From Brumimicrobium sp964585545 (lineage in GTDB: Bacteria; Bacteroidota; Bacteroidia; Flavobacteriales_D; Crocinitomicaceae), in NCBI GenBank assembly GCA_964585545.1, contig CAZPDT010000014.1, positions 1-64,000 on the forward strand: a stretch of DNA of 64,000 bases. Reading direction: 5' to 3'. The position numbers were made by a program, and so were the translations under genes. Of this stretch, positions 37,650 to 46,132 are shown piece after piece (the first letter of the stretch is position 1; each line of letters starts with the position of its first letter). Under the pieces are notes generated by a model. It was given only the letters and a program-made list of their open reading frames with translations, had not been told where the DNA came from and did no database searches.

Positions 37650-38399
37650 CTAGCTGTCAAATTGCACTTTACGCCCTATTAGTTCTGTATTGAATTCCTC
37701 TACATTTTCATATTTAGAAAAATCAATCTGTTGGGACAACTCATACATTATACGGTCAATTTTATCACCTTTTTCTAAGTTCATTCCTGCATTAAAAATA
37801 ACACTACCACAAAAGTTTAATAGGTTAGCTATATTTTTCCAGAAACCAATTGAATAAAAAGGTTCTGGTACAATATCATCAATAAAAATATCGACAATAA
37901 TTAAATCAAAATGATGGTCACAGTTTCGGACATAGTTGAAAGCATCTCCTTCTACAATCTTCAATTCTTTGTATCGATCCAATTTAAACTCATCAATTGT
38001 TAACTGAATCACAACGGGATCAAATTCAACACCAATTATTTCTTTTGGTTCAAAATGAAACTTTTCCTCTATACTTTCAACAACAGAGCCACCTCCCAAT
38101 CCAAGTATCAATATTTCAGGATGATCTTTAAGGGTGATTCTCTTCAATCCAAAATCTAAAACTTTCTGCAATGTCCCATAAGAGTAATTGGCATGTGGGC
38201 TATCCAGTCGCTTTTTGCCATTGATATAATTAATTTCTAGTGTTGGGTTCAATTCAGACTTAAACTTTTTAGTAAAAGGTACTAAAAAGCTCATTATCAA
38301 CTTAAAACACTCTGCATAAGCGCCAAACAAACTGTTCTTTCTATTTGTTTTTGTCTGATCTACACCAGACTTCTTTGGTTGTATATAATGCTTACCCAT
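37650..38399 (-). CDS. spermidine synthase-like methyltransferase-fold protein
   Basis: 249 aa from the ATG at 38399. A Rossmann fold is visible with motif I ILILGLGGGSVVESI, the ribose-binding acid in IGVEFDPVVI, VEGDAF and DLIIVDIFIDD. This is the spermidine-synthase/SpeE-like group, but the short N-terminal domain and loss of several polyamine-contact residues make a true aminopropyltransferase doubtful. Many Bacteroidota have such proteins annotated only as methyltransferase domain-containing. It has no close operon partner. Confidence 0.8.
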   Translation of the reverse strand: MGKHYIQPKKSGVDQTKTNRKNSLFGAYAECFKLIMSFLVPFTKKFKSELNPTLEINYINGKKRLDSPHANYSYGTLQKVLDFGLKRITLKDHPEILILGLGGGSVVESIEEKFHFEPKEIIGVEFDPVVIQLTIDEFKLDRYKELKIVEGDAFNYVRNCDHHFDLIIVDIFIDDIVPEPFYSIGFWKNIANLLNFCGSVIFNAGMNLEKGDKIDRIMYELSQQIDFSKYENVEEFNTELIGRKVQFDS

Positions 38400-38513
38400 C
38401 TCCAAAAGTATAAAAATCAAAATTTAAAGTCAACGGTTTTTATAATAAATTCCTTCAGGCAAGTCCAAGAGATATTCAAATGCTTACCCTATAACTCCAA
38501 CTATTCAAGTGCT

Positions 38514-38556
38514 CTGTTTTATGTAACAAAAAATAGCTGTCTTGGAATGCGGGTTA
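38514..38556 (-). repeat. 43-bp dispersed repeat, copy C
   Basis: On the minus strand it reads TAACCCGCATTCCAAGACAG and onwards. It matches 23164-23206 at 36/43 positions and 3236-3278 at 34/43. Unlike copies A and B it is not attached to a recognisable gene end. Confidence 0.8.
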
Positions 38557-38835
38557 CATCAACTTTTCAAGAAAGGAAACCAGTACAGTAAAGGAGGCAT
38601 TATCTATGATTTATTCCAAGACTTCGTAAACTATACTTGGGAGTTTTTTGATGATAGTAGTCTTCAATTATTGTTAATAACTTTCATGTTGAAAGACATT
38701 AATTATTGCTGTAAAACTGCCTTGTGCCAATTAAATTAAGTTATTTAAAAAAAACATAAAAAGAGTAATTGTTTAAGATTGACTAGAATTTTTCAACAAA
38801 TGAAGGGTTTTATTTTTATTGAAATCAAATACCAT

Positions 38836-38843
38836 TAACTTTG
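38836..38843 (+). promoter_or_regulatory. candidate -7 element (TAACTTTG)
   Basis: Exact TAnnTTTG match, 23 bp before the ATG at 38867. It supports that ATG over the TTG at 38819, which would lie upstream of transcription. A convincing -33 element is not seen. Confidence 0.45.
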
Positions 38844-38866
38844 TGTTTCGTCAAAAATTTACAAAA

Positions 38867-39763
38867 ATGTTAACGATAGACCCAAAAAGCACACCAATAC
38901 CCAAGCTACATGGTTACTTGACCTCTGGAGTGGGACCACGACCAATCGCTTTTGCTTCTACCATTGATGAAAAAGGAGTACCCAATTTGGCACCTTTTAG
39001 TTTTTTTAATGTCTTTGGCGCTAACCCGCCTGTATTGGTTTTTTCTCCTGCACGAAGTGGAAAGACCACCAAAACAAAAGACAGTCATGAGAATGTTAAA
39101 AAGGTAGCCGAATGTGTTATCAATGTCGTAACACACGAAATTTTAGAACAGATGAATTTGTGTTCTTCTCCATTCGATGAAGACATTAGTGAATTTGACA
39201 AAAGTGGTTTAACACCGATTCCATCAGACATGGTTCAACCTTTCCGTGTAAAGGAATCACCCGTACAGATGGAATGTAAGGTGTTACAAGTAATTGAAAC
39301 TGGAGATGGAGGCGCATCTGGCAATTTAATTGTATGTGAAATCATTAGAATACACGTCAGCGAATCCATTTTGCAAGATGATAAAACCATCGATCCAGAA
39401 AAATTAGATTTAATTGGACGATTGGGCGGTGACTGGTTTTGTAGACCCAACACAAGCTCAATGTTTAAAATCCATCGGCATGCCCGTGAATTGGTCATTG
39501 GATATGATGCCATCCCAAAAGAAATCAGAGAAAGTACAATACTGAGTGGCAATGACTTAGGAAAGTTAGGCGGTGTATTAGAATTGCCCGACGAAACGGA
39601 AGTTAATGAATATAAATTAATGGAATTATCCGAACTTTTTATATCTTTAGAAGACCAGCCTGCTCAATTGGAGTCAGAACTTCATCAACTGGCCAAAAAG
39701 CACATAGAGAAGGACGAAATAGAGGAGGCTTGGAAAGTATTACTCACATTTAATAATCAATAA
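38867..39763 (+). CDS. flavin reductase family protein (FMN-binding split barrel)
   Basis: 298 aa from the ATG at 38867. The first 200 residues are the FMN-binding split barrel of flavin reductase-like proteins (GVGPRPIAFASTIDEKGVPNLAPFSFFNVFGANPPVLVFSP, then NVKKVAECVINVVTH), followed by a helical extension of about 90 residues. Proteins of this kind reduce flavin or act as flavin-dependent oxidoreductases; the partner is unknown. The DUF3127 gene begins 17 bp downstream, so the two are likely one transcript. Confidence 0.9.
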   Translation: MLTIDPKSTPIPKLHGYLTSGVGPRPIAFASTIDEKGVPNLAPFSFFNVFGANPPVLVFSPARSGKTTKTKDSHENVKKVAECVINVVTHEILEQMNLCSSPFDEDISEFDKSGLTPIPSDMVQPFRVKESPVQMECKVLQVIETGDGGASGNLIVCEIIRIHVSESILQDDKTIDPEKLDLIGRLGGDWFCRPNTSSMFKIHRHARELVIGYDAIPKEIRESTILSGNDLGKLGGVLELPDETEVNEYKLMELSELFISLEDQPAQLESELHQLAKKHIEKDEIEEAWKVLLTFNNQ

Positions 39764-39780
39764 AATAATAAAACAGCATT

Positions 39781-40155
39781 ATGTTTAGCATTTCAGGAAT
39801 TGTAAAAGTAAAAAAAGAGACAGAGCAAATAACTGATTCATTTAAGAAGCGAGAATTTGTGGTTACGGATGCATCTGGAAATTATCCACAAGACATCTTA
39901 TTTCAGTTGACACAAGATCGCACCAATCTCATTGACGACATCAACGTAAATGACGTTGTTAACGTAACCTTTAACATCAGGGGGCGCGAATGGACCAGTC
40001 CAAAAGGCGAAGTGAAATATTTTAATTCACTAGACGCTTGGAGAATAGAAAAAAGTCAAGGTGGTGGAAATCCTACTCCTCCCGATGTTAAACCAGTAAA
40101 ATCTGATGATGCAGAAACTTTGGTTGACGAAGGAGATGATGATTTGCCGTTTTAA
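39781..40155 (+). CDS. DUF3127 OB-fold-like protein with SSB-type acidic tip
   Basis: 124 aa. The first 95 residues match the DUF3127 pattern of Bacteroidota (FSISGIVKVKKETEQ, KREFVVTD, NVNDVVNVTFNIRGREW, YFNSLDAWRIEK), a small beta barrel. A Gly/Pro/Asp-rich linker leads to the C-terminal tip DDDLPF, which is nearly the DDDIPF tip by which single-stranded DNA-binding protein recruits its partners. DUF3127 has no established function; a single-stranded nucleic acid-binding role is inferred from the fold and tip. It follows the flavin reductase in the same direction. Confidence 0.88.
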   Translation: MFSISGIVKVKKETEQITDSFKKREFVVTDASGNYPQDILFQLTQDRTNLIDDINVNDVVNVTFNIRGREWTSPKGEVKYFNSLDAWRIEKSQGGGNPTPPDVKPVKSDDAETLVDEGDDDLPF

Positions 40156-40179
40156 GAAATAAAACGCACATTTTAAATT

Positions 40180-40302
40180 GTCAATTCGAGTGAATTTCGG
40201 AATGCAGTGGAGAAATGAGAGCGAAAGGCGAAGTTTATCCTCTATTTTCCTGCATTCTGTTCATTCACTCTCGCTCTGCATCGCTGCGGCACTCGAACTG
40301 AC
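40180..40302. repeat. palindromic intergenic element between convergent genes
   Basis: Outer arms GTCAATTCGAGTG (40180-40192) and CACTCGAACTGAC (40290-40302) pair at 12 of 13 positions. Inner arms at 40199-40206 and 40250-40257 (GGAATGCAG against CTGCATTC) extend the structure. Similar TCGAGTG-type intergenic palindromes are frequent in Flavobacteriia. Lying between two convergent genes, it may end transcription from both sides. Confidence 0.7.
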
Positions 40303-40349
40303 GTGCGGGTATTTAGTCATTTCAGCCCTCCCCATAGTTAGAATGCAAA

Positions 40350-41597
40350 TTAAGCCTTTTCCAATGCCTGTTCAATATCAGCAATAAGATCATCTGCATC
40401 TTCTACACCAACAGAAAGGCGAACCAAATTAGATGTTATCCCAATTCTTTCTTTTTCTTCTGGATCAACAGCACAATGGGTCATCGTTTGTGGATGCTGT
40501 GCCAAACTTTCTGTACTGCCTAGACTAACTGCAAGGTGCACTAACTTTAACCGATTCAGGAACTGAAAAGCTTCCTTTTCTCCACCTTTAACATAAATTG
40601 AAATCATGGCGCCTGGAGAAGAATATTGCTTTTTATAAAGTTCATATTCCTTTGTACCTTTCTTTATTAAACCTAAATAATGTACTTCATCTATTTGTTT
40701 GTGGTTATTCAAAAAATGGGCAATTTTTTCAGCACTTTGGGCTTGTCTTTCCATTCGTATTTTCAACGTTTCTAAACTCCGCAACATCAGCCATGCAGTG
40801 TGTGAACCCGACATGTTTCCTAAAAATGTACGCAAAGTTTTTACGCGTTCCATCGTTTCAGTTTTTCCCAAAACAGCTCCCGCAACCAAATCGCTGTGTC
40901 CACCGATGTATTTTGTGGCAGAATAAACAACAAGGTCTGCACCTAGTTCCAAAGGTTTTGACCATACAGGTCCCATAAAAGTATTGTCAACACAAACATA
41001 CGTTTTATCCTTTCCATTTCTATATTTGCTTGCAATTTGAGCACACATTTCAATATCAATCAATGAATTCGTTGGGTTGGCTGGCGATTCCATATATATC
41101 ATTCCCAATCGGTCCGCTTTACCGGTCTTCTCGATTATATTTTCAATTTCTTCTCGGGTAGAATGGGGATAAAAAGCCACTACTTCAACACCAATTTCAT
41201 GTAAGAAATCATGAATAAAATGGTCTGCTCCACCATACAATGGAGAACTGTATAACAACAAATCTCCAGGTTTAAGAAAACCCAATAAAACCGTACTTAT
41301 GGCAGCCATCCCGCTTTCAAACACCGCACAATCATCTGCTGCATCCCACAAGGTTAAACGTTTTTCAAGCACATCTAAGTTAGGATTATTGATGCGACTG
41401 TATATAAATCCCATTTTCTCCTCCTCCTTCTTCGCCTCTAATCCATACGCCAAGGAAAAAAAACGTTTCCCTTCTTCCGCTGTTTGAAAAACAAAAGTTG
41501 AGGTCTGGAAAATTGGTGGTTTTATTGCTCCTTGTGTCAATTCAGCTTGATGTCCATAACTCATCATCAGGCTTTCTGGTTTAAACTTTTTATCCAT
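40350..41597 (-). CDS. PLP-dependent trans-sulfuration enzyme, probable methionine gamma-lyase
   Basis: 415 aa from the ATG at 41597; an upstream in-frame ATG (41651) adds a non-conserved stretch over the operator-like region. Cys/Met metabolism PLP-enzyme motifs are SRINNPN (phosphate-binding neighbour's arm), ESGMAAIS, the PLP-ring Tyr in SSPLYGG, VDNTF, and the Schiff-base Lys in SATKYIGGHSD. The family covers cystathionine gamma-synthase, gamma- and beta-lyases and methionine gamma-lyase. A divergent Lrp-type regulator next to it points to an amino-acid-degrading lyase, by analogy with mdeR-mdeA of Pseudomonas putida, but the specificity is inferred. Confidence 0.9.
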   Translation of the reverse strand: MDKKFKPESLMMSYGHQAELTQGAIKPPIFQTSTFVFQTAEEGKRFFSLAYGLEAKKEEEKMGFIYSRINNPNLDVLEKRLTLWDAADDCAVFESGMAAISTVLLGFLKPGDLLLYSSPLYGGADHFIHDFLHEIGVEVVAFYPHSTREEIENIIEKTGKADRLGMIYMESPANPTNSLIDIEMCAQIASKYRNGKDKTYVCVDNTFMGPVWSKPLELGADLVVYSATKYIGGHSDLVAGAVLGKTETMERVKTLRTFLGNMSGSHTAWLMLRSLETLKIRMERQAQSAEKIAHFLNNHKQIDEVHYLGLIKKGTKEYELYKKQYSSPGAMISIYVKGGEKEAFQFLNRLKLVHLAVSLGSTESLAQHPQTMTHCAVDPEEKERIGITSNLVRLSVGVEDADDLIADIEQALEKA

Positions 41598-41655
41598 TGT
41601 TATTTTAAATTTACACGTCTGATTAATTTCTATAAAACTAAGATATAGCACATTA

Positions 41656-41687
41656 AATTCCTAATAAATTTATATATTTAGGAAATT
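41656..41687. promoter_or_regulatory. inverted repeat, candidate Lrp-type operator
   Basis: Arms AATTCCTAA (41656-41664) and TTAGGAAATT (41678-41687), about 22 bp centre to centre (two helical turns), lie in the AT-rich gap between the divergent lyase and Lrp-family genes. Confidence 0.45.
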
Positions 41688-41762
41688 ATACTAATTTTTA
41701 ACTAATAACAGAACAAAAAGAATATTACGCTTCTGTATCATCATTAAAAAGAAAATTTTACT

Positions 41763-42212
41763 ATGGTTAATTTAGACGAAATAGACAAAAAAATTATTCA
41801 GCTGATGGGTGAAGATGCGAAACAGAGCATCAAGGAAATAGCAGAGAAAGTAAACATCAGCAAAACCCCTGTGTATGAGCGCATCAAAAAGCTAGAACGT
41901 TCAGGTATAATTGAGAAATATATCGCTGTAATTGATAAAAAGAAACTCATTGGTGGAATGTATGTCTTCTGTTCCGTTTCTTTAGACCAACAGAAATTAA
42001 AAGAAATCGAAGGTTTTAAAAAAGAAATTAAAAAAATCCCTGAGGTATTGGAGTGCTACCTTATGGGTGGAGGCATTAACGATTTTTTATTAAAAGTTTT
42101 AGTAAAGAACCTCGATGATTACCACCAATTTGCATCAGGTAAGTTGGCGGTTCTAGATAATGTGAGTCAAATCAGAAGTACATTTGTTTTGGATGTAGTG
42201 AAGAAAGATTAG
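41763..42212 (+). CDS. Lrp/AsnC family transcriptional regulator
   Basis: 149 aa. The N-terminal helix-turn-helix (LDEIDKKIIQLMGEDAKQSIKEIAEKVNISKTPVYERIKKLERSGIIEKY, in shorter form about residues 4-52) and the C-terminal RAM ligand-binding domain (about 65-145, VLECYLMGGGINDFLLKV) are standard. Such regulators sense an amino acid and often control the gene they face. Here that gene is the PLP lyase, with an inverted repeat in the gap. Confidence 0.95.
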   Translation: MVNLDEIDKKIIQLMGEDAKQSIKEIAEKVNISKTPVYERIKKLERSGIIEKYIAVIDKKKLIGGMYVFCSVSLDQQKLKEIEGFKKEIKKIPEVLECYLMGGGINDFLLKVLVKNLDDYHQFASGKLAVLDNVSQIRSTFVLDVVKKD

Positions 42213-42290
42213 AGAAAAATAGAAAGTACAACATTCTTTAAATCGTTCTTTTTGAACAAAATAAAAATGATTACCTTTAAGAAGTGAATG

Positions 42291-42357
42291 TTTAAGCGCA
42301 GAGTTACGCAGTGGTTTTTGTGATTTTGGCAAAAACTTAGCGGTCTTGATGGTTAAG
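42291..42357. repeat. decayed palindromic intergenic element
   Basis: Contains a perfect inner inverted repeat GTTTTTG (42314-42320) and CAAAAAC (42330-42336), with partly complementary flanks rich in GCGCAGAG and TTAGCGG words. This resembles the CGCAGAGACGCAAAG class of intergenic palindromes, in degraded form. Confidence 0.35.
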
Positions 42358-42462
42358 AAAAAAGACAAAACTGATTTTTCTCATTTTTAACAAACTCCCA
42401 ATGTGATTGGAAAAACATATCTCATTTTCAATTGTATTAGAAAAGAAAAGAGAAAATTAATT

Positions 42463-43053
42463 ATGGAAAAGAATATGATTACTTGGAAGGCATACCTCAA
42501 TAAATTTGAAGAAATACTTCAACAAGGAACACACACATCTCCCTATGATGATCCAGATTTTTTAGATTATGTGAAATTAAACTACAGCCGACTCAATCGG
42601 TGGTTAAAGAAGGGAGAAATCAATACGGCATTAAAGGAGAAAATCAATCACATTGACCAAAAACAGACGTGGTATTTAATTACAGAGCCTTGGTGTGGTG
42701 ACGCTGCACACAGTGCGCCTTTCATATACCTTATGACGAAAGAGAATCCAAATATTACACTAAAAGTTGTTTTAAGAGATACACCTCCATTCATGATTGA
42801 CAACTACCTTACCAATGGAGGAAAATCTATTCCTAAATTGGTCATTAGAGATCAGGATGAAAAGGATATTTTTGTTTGGGGTCCTCGTCCTGAAAAATGT
42901 CAGGATGTATATCAAGAATTAAAGAACGAAGGTGCTGAACTCGATACAATAAAAGTAGAATTACAGAAATGGTACAACAAAGACAAAGGTGTTTCGATTC
43001 AAAATGAATTTTCTGAAATACTGTCGCAAATAAAGGCAGAAGTTGAGAAATAG
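42463..43053 (+). CDS. thioredoxin-fold protein with single-Cys WCGDAA site
   Basis: 196 aa from the ATG at 42463; a GTG 20 codons earlier is unlikely. Thioredoxin features are the strand TWYLITEP, the active-site-like WCGDAAHSAPFI near residue 85 and the cis-Pro loop SIPKLVI near 130. The usual CxxC is CGDA, so only one catalytic Cys remains and classic disulfide exchange is not possible. Such proteins are commonly annotated thioredoxin family protein in Bacteroidota, function unknown. No signal peptide. Confidence 0.85.
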   Translation: MEKNMITWKAYLNKFEEILQQGTHTSPYDDPDFLDYVKLNYSRLNRWLKKGEINTALKEKINHIDQKQTWYLITEPWCGDAAHSAPFIYLMTKENPNITLKVVLRDTPPFMIDNYLTNGGKSIPKLVIRDQDEKDIFVWGPRPEKCQDVYQELKNEGAELDTIKVELQKWYNKDKGVSIQNEFSEILSQIKAEVEK

Positions 43054-43170
43054 TTTATCCCAACAAACAGTCTTGGAATGTTGACAATTTAATATCATCG
43101 CTGTAAAACTTTCCTTGCTCAAAAAAATATCCAGTGTAAATCCGTATTTTCGTAAAAATGCAATCAATAC

Positions 43171-44175
43171 ATGGAAATACAATTTAGTGAATTAAAAGGA
43201 AAACGAATTTTAGTTACAGGAGGTGCAGGATTTATCGGTTCAAATTTATGTGATGTGCTTTTAAAAAACGGTGGAATTGTTACTTGTCTAGACAATCTCT
43301 CTACTGGTTTTCTTCACAACATAAATCACCTGATAGAAAATCCTAATTTTATTTTTATAGAGGGGGATATCCGCAATTTACAAACTTGTAAGGCTGCATG
43401 TGGAAATCAAAATTATGTTCTGCACGAAGCTGCTTTGGGTTCCGTACCACGTTCAATCAATGATCCCATCACAACAAATGACGTTAATATTGGAGGTTTT
43501 CTTAATATGCTGGTTGCTGCTAAAGACGCTAAAGTAGATCGGTTTATATATGCTGCCAGCAGTTCAACTTATGGTGATTCTAAAAATCTGCCTAAAGTAG
43601 AAGATACTATCGGCAAACCATTATCGCCTTATGCCATTACAAAGTATGCCAACGAACTGTATGCAGAGAATTTTGCAGACATTTATGGATTAAAAACAAT
43701 CGGATTAAGGTATTTTAATGTTTTTGGGAGAAGACAAGACCCGAATGGCGCTTATGCCGCTGTAATTCCATTGTTTGTTAAGCAGTTCATGAAACATGAA
43801 AGTCCTATTATTAATGGTGATGGAAGTTATTCCCGGGATTTCACTTATATCGACAATGTTCTTTTGATGAACCTATTGGCATTGACAACCACAAATGAAT
43901 CGGCAATTAATCAAGTGTACAATACTGCTGTTGGCGATAGAACAACCTTGGTTGAGTTGACACAATTACTTAAAGAGAACCTTTCAAAATTTGATACCAA
44001 GATTGCTAAAGTAGAAGTAATTCACGGCCCCAACAGAGAAGGTGATATCCCTCATTCTTTGGCCTCAGTGGAAAAAGCAAAAAAATTACTCGATTATCAA
44101 CCTACACATAAAATTGCTGATGGTATCCAGGAAGCCGTAAAATGGTATTGGGAGAATTTAGATTGTAGAGGGTAG
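43171..44175 (+). CDS. UDP-N-acetylglucosamine 4-epimerase-like SDR (WbpP/TviC group)
   Basis: 334 aa extended SDR. NAD-binding GGAGFIGSN lies near residue 15, the catalytic Ser in AASSSTYG near 133, and the Tyr-Lys pair in SPYAITK near 157. The phrase HEAALGSVPRSINDPITTNDVN and RRQDPNGAYAAVIP closely match the WbpP/TviC UDP-GlcNAc or UDP-GlcNAcA C4-epimerases of O-antigen and capsule synthesis. It stands alone here with no glycosyltransferases nearby. The stop codon lies in the first of two 16-bp direct repeats, so the last residues (LDCRG) are repeat-encoded. Confidence 0.92.
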   Translation: MEIQFSELKGKRILVTGGAGFIGSNLCDVLLKNGGIVTCLDNLSTGFLHNINHLIENPNFIFIEGDIRNLQTCKAACGNQNYVLHEAALGSVPRSINDPITTNDVNIGGFLNMLVAAKDAKVDRFIYAASSSTYGDSKNLPKVEDTIGKPLSPYAITKYANELYAENFADIYGLKTIGLRYFNVFGRRQDPNGAYAAVIPLFVKQFMKHESPIINGDGSYSRDFTYIDNVLLMNLLALTTTNESAINQVYNTAVGDRTTLVELTQLLKENLSKFDTKIAKVEVIHGPNREGDIPHSLASVEKAKKLLDYQPTHKIADGIQEAVKWYWENLDCRG

Positions 44176-44193
44176 ATTTTAGATTGTAGAGGG
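44157..44193 (+). repeat. 16-bp direct repeat over the epimerase stop codon
   Basis: TTTAGATTGTAGAGGG occurs at 44157-44172 and 44178-44193. The first copy encodes the last residues of the epimerase. Confidence 0.85.
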
Positions 44194-44211
44194 AGAAGAA
44201 TGCAGGAATTT

Positions 44212-44301
44212 AATTGAACCATTCGCAATTGAACCATTCGCAATTGAACCATTCGCAATTGAACCATTCGCAATTGAACCATTCGCAATTGAATCATTCG
44301 T
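44212..44301. repeat. 15-bp minisatellite, six copies
   Basis: Five exact copies of AATTGAACCATTCGC from 44212 to 44286, then a sixth with two changes (44287-44301). It lies between the convergent epimerase and SDR genes, 12 bp from the SDR stop. The minus-strand translation (repeated RMVQL) is not a real gene. Confidence 0.95.
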
Positions 44302-44313
44302 AATTGACTTCGC

Positions 44314-45003
44314 TCACGGTGTTGAGGTGCTCACGGGAAGAATTTTACCATTGAAGTACTGTCCACCATTCAAAGCGAAATCAACAATATACTCAGCCAT
44401 TTCTGAAGGCGATACTGGCGCTTCGCCCTCTGGAAAGGCAGTTTCAAACATTTCGGTCTGAACGGCACCCAAACAAAGGCAATTCATCTTTATTCTAGAA
44501 GTTTTAAATTCTTCGGCAAACAACTCTGTAAAGCTTGATATTCCAGCTTTAGAAGTCGAGTAGGCAGAAAGTTCTGGAAATTTAACGCTGCCTTGAAATG
44601 CGCCCATGGTCGAAATATTTACAATATGTCCGCCTTTCTTAAGCATTTTAGGCACAAAATACTGTGTTGCATACATCGTCCCAACGGCATTTGTTTGATA
44701 GGATGTATTTATCTCCTCCCGGGATAATTCTAAAAATGGTTTTTTTATAAGTTGACCTGCATTGTTGATTACAATATCAATATTAGGAAATTGGCTTAAG
44801 GTCTTTTCTAAAGATTGGTGTAAATCTAACGCCGTTAAATCGGCAAAACCACAATGGATGTTTTCAGCGACAAAATTCTCCTTCATTCGTTCCACATTTC
44901 TGGACAATGCTACAACTGTATTAGATTGATCTTTGGAGAATTGCAAAACCAATTCTTTTCCTATCCCCCTACTTGCACCGACAATTACAATAATTTTATT
45001 CAT
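44314..45003 (-). CDS. short-chain dehydrogenase/reductase
   Basis: 229 aa classical SDR: NAD(P)-binding GASRGIGKE near residue 9, NNAG near 84, Ser in NISTMG and the YxxxK pair in AYSTSKA near 150. The C-terminus is short and ends in STSTP next to the minisatellite. Substrate cannot be told. It overlaps the upstream reductase gene by 8 nt and so belongs to the phenylacetate-linked minus-strand unit. Confidence 0.93.
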   Translation of the reverse strand: MNKIIVIVGASRGIGKELVLQFSKDQSNTVVALSRNVERMKENFVAENIHCGFADLTALDLHQSLEKTLSQFPNIDIVINNAGQLIKKPFLELSREEINTSYQTNAVGTMYATQYFVPKMLKKGGHIVNISTMGAFQGSVKFPELSAYSTSKAGISSFTELFAEEFKTSRIKMNCLCLGAVQTEMFETAFPEGEAPVSPSEMAEYIVDFALNGGQYFNGKILPVSTSTP

Positions 45004-46114
45004 CGTAACTCACTGTTAATTCCTCGCTAGTTGGATGTGCCTGACAAGTTAAAATATAGCCTTCTTCTATCTCCTCATCGGTCAGTGTGAAATTCTTATC
45101 CATCTTTGCTGATCCTTTTAAAACCTTTGCTTTACATGTGCAACAGATTGCTCCACGACAAGAATAAGGCGGTTCTATTCCATAACTTTCGGCCTCTTCC
45201 AGAATTGTATCACCGTCCACTGCCAAATCAAAAACCTCTTCTTCATCATCCAGAATCACGGTCACCTTAGAAGTCCCCGTAAAATCAGATGCTGTAGATG
45301 ATGTAGTCGATGTCGTTGATGACTCCATCTTCACAGGAGTTGTAAATAATTCAAAATGGATTTTCTCCTCAGGAACACCAAATTTCTTTAAAACATTTTG
45401 CGTGTTTAGAATCACTTTCTCTGGACCGCAAATATAAAAACCATTTGATTTCAGCAAATCCAAATTACTTTTAATGAGGCTATTGACCATATCTTCTGTC
45501 AACATCCCATAATGAAATCCTTCTTTCTCTTGTTCAGAAAAAATATGTGTAATCTTCACTTTCTCTTCCGATAAGGCCTCCAACTCCTCTTTAAACATTA
45601 TTGAGTTTTCATCTCTATTGCCGTAAAACAAGTGAAGTTTTCCATCTTCAGTACGATTAATTAACTTAGCAATCGCTAAAACTGGTGTAATACCACTTCC
45701 TCCAGCAAGTGCAAAGTATTGACCTTCTACTTTAGGCAATGTAAACTTACCCATGGGAAAGCCCACTTCAATTTCATCCCCCACTTTCGCTTTTTGATTA
45801 AGGTATTTAGAAGCATATCCATCTTCTGTTTGCTTCACTCCAATTGCAAGTGGTTCATCAATATCACTGCAAATAGAATAAGATCGCCTTACATCTTTCC
45901 CATCAATATTGAATACAAAGTCCAAATATTGTCCAGGAATATAAGTGTATTGTTCTTTTAATGCTTCTGGCACGTCAAAGATTATCTTAACTGCATTTTT
46001 AGTCAAGCGTTCTATCTTTTTAATTTGCAATGTTGCACTTGATTGTCTACTGTCTTGATTTTCAACCGAACTGGCATCTTTTGAGCCGCCGAAAATTGAT
46101 TTTAGAAACCCCAT
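44996..46114 (-). CDS. PaaE-like ferredoxin reductase, second paralogue
   Basis: 372 aa. Layout is FAD-binding barrel (RRSYSICS, about 80), NAD-binding domain (AGGSGITPVLAI, about 135; YICGPEKVI, about 230) and C-terminal plant-type 2Fe-2S ferredoxin with CRGAICCTCKAKV and a distal ILTCQAHP Cys. This is the domain order of PaaE, the reductase of phenylacetyl-CoA epoxidase. It differs from the neighbour at 46133 by a Ser/Thr-rich linker (about 258-275) and an N-terminal extension, and has an extra Cys in the cluster loop. It lies 18 bp downstream of that gene. It may serve another oxygenase. Confidence 0.88.
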   Translation of the reverse strand: MGFLKSIFGGSKDASSVENQDSRQSSATLQIKKIERLTKNAVKIIFDVPEALKEQYTYIPGQYLDFVFNIDGKDVRRSYSICSDIDEPLAIGVKQTEDGYASKYLNQKAKVGDEIEVGFPMGKFTLPKVEGQYFALAGGSGITPVLAIAKLINRTEDGKLHLFYGNRDENSIMFKEELEALSEEKVKITHIFSEQEKEGFHYGMLTEDMVNSLIKSNLDLLKSNGFYICGPEKVILNTQNVLKKFGVPEEKIHFELFTTPVKMESSTTSTTSSTASDFTGTSKVTVILDDEEEVFDLAVDGDTILEEAESYGIEPPYSCRGAICCTCKAKVLKGSAKMDKNFTLTDEEIEEGYILTCQAHPTSEELTVSYDE

Positions 46115-46132
46115 TTACGTTAATCCTCTATT

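Larger units (their letters stand above)
38421..38866. other. intergenic region without a gene
   Basis: About 445 bp between two divergent genes. Short open frames occur but show no recognisable product. It contains copy C of the 43-bp dispersed repeat (38514-38556, minus) and, at its end, a candidate promoter for the flavin reductase. Confidence 0.6.

Noticed and set aside
38542..38739. Small frame in the 38.5-kb intergenic region
   Set aside because: It overlaps the dispersed repeat and shows no family or start signal.
42403..42462. GTG start for the thioredoxin-like gene
   Set aside because: The extra residues are not conserved in character, and an ATG at 42463 fits the fold start.
44097..44297. 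Minus-strand frame with repeated RMVQL
   Set aside because: It is the translation of the 15-bp minisatellite and runs antisense into the epimerase gene.
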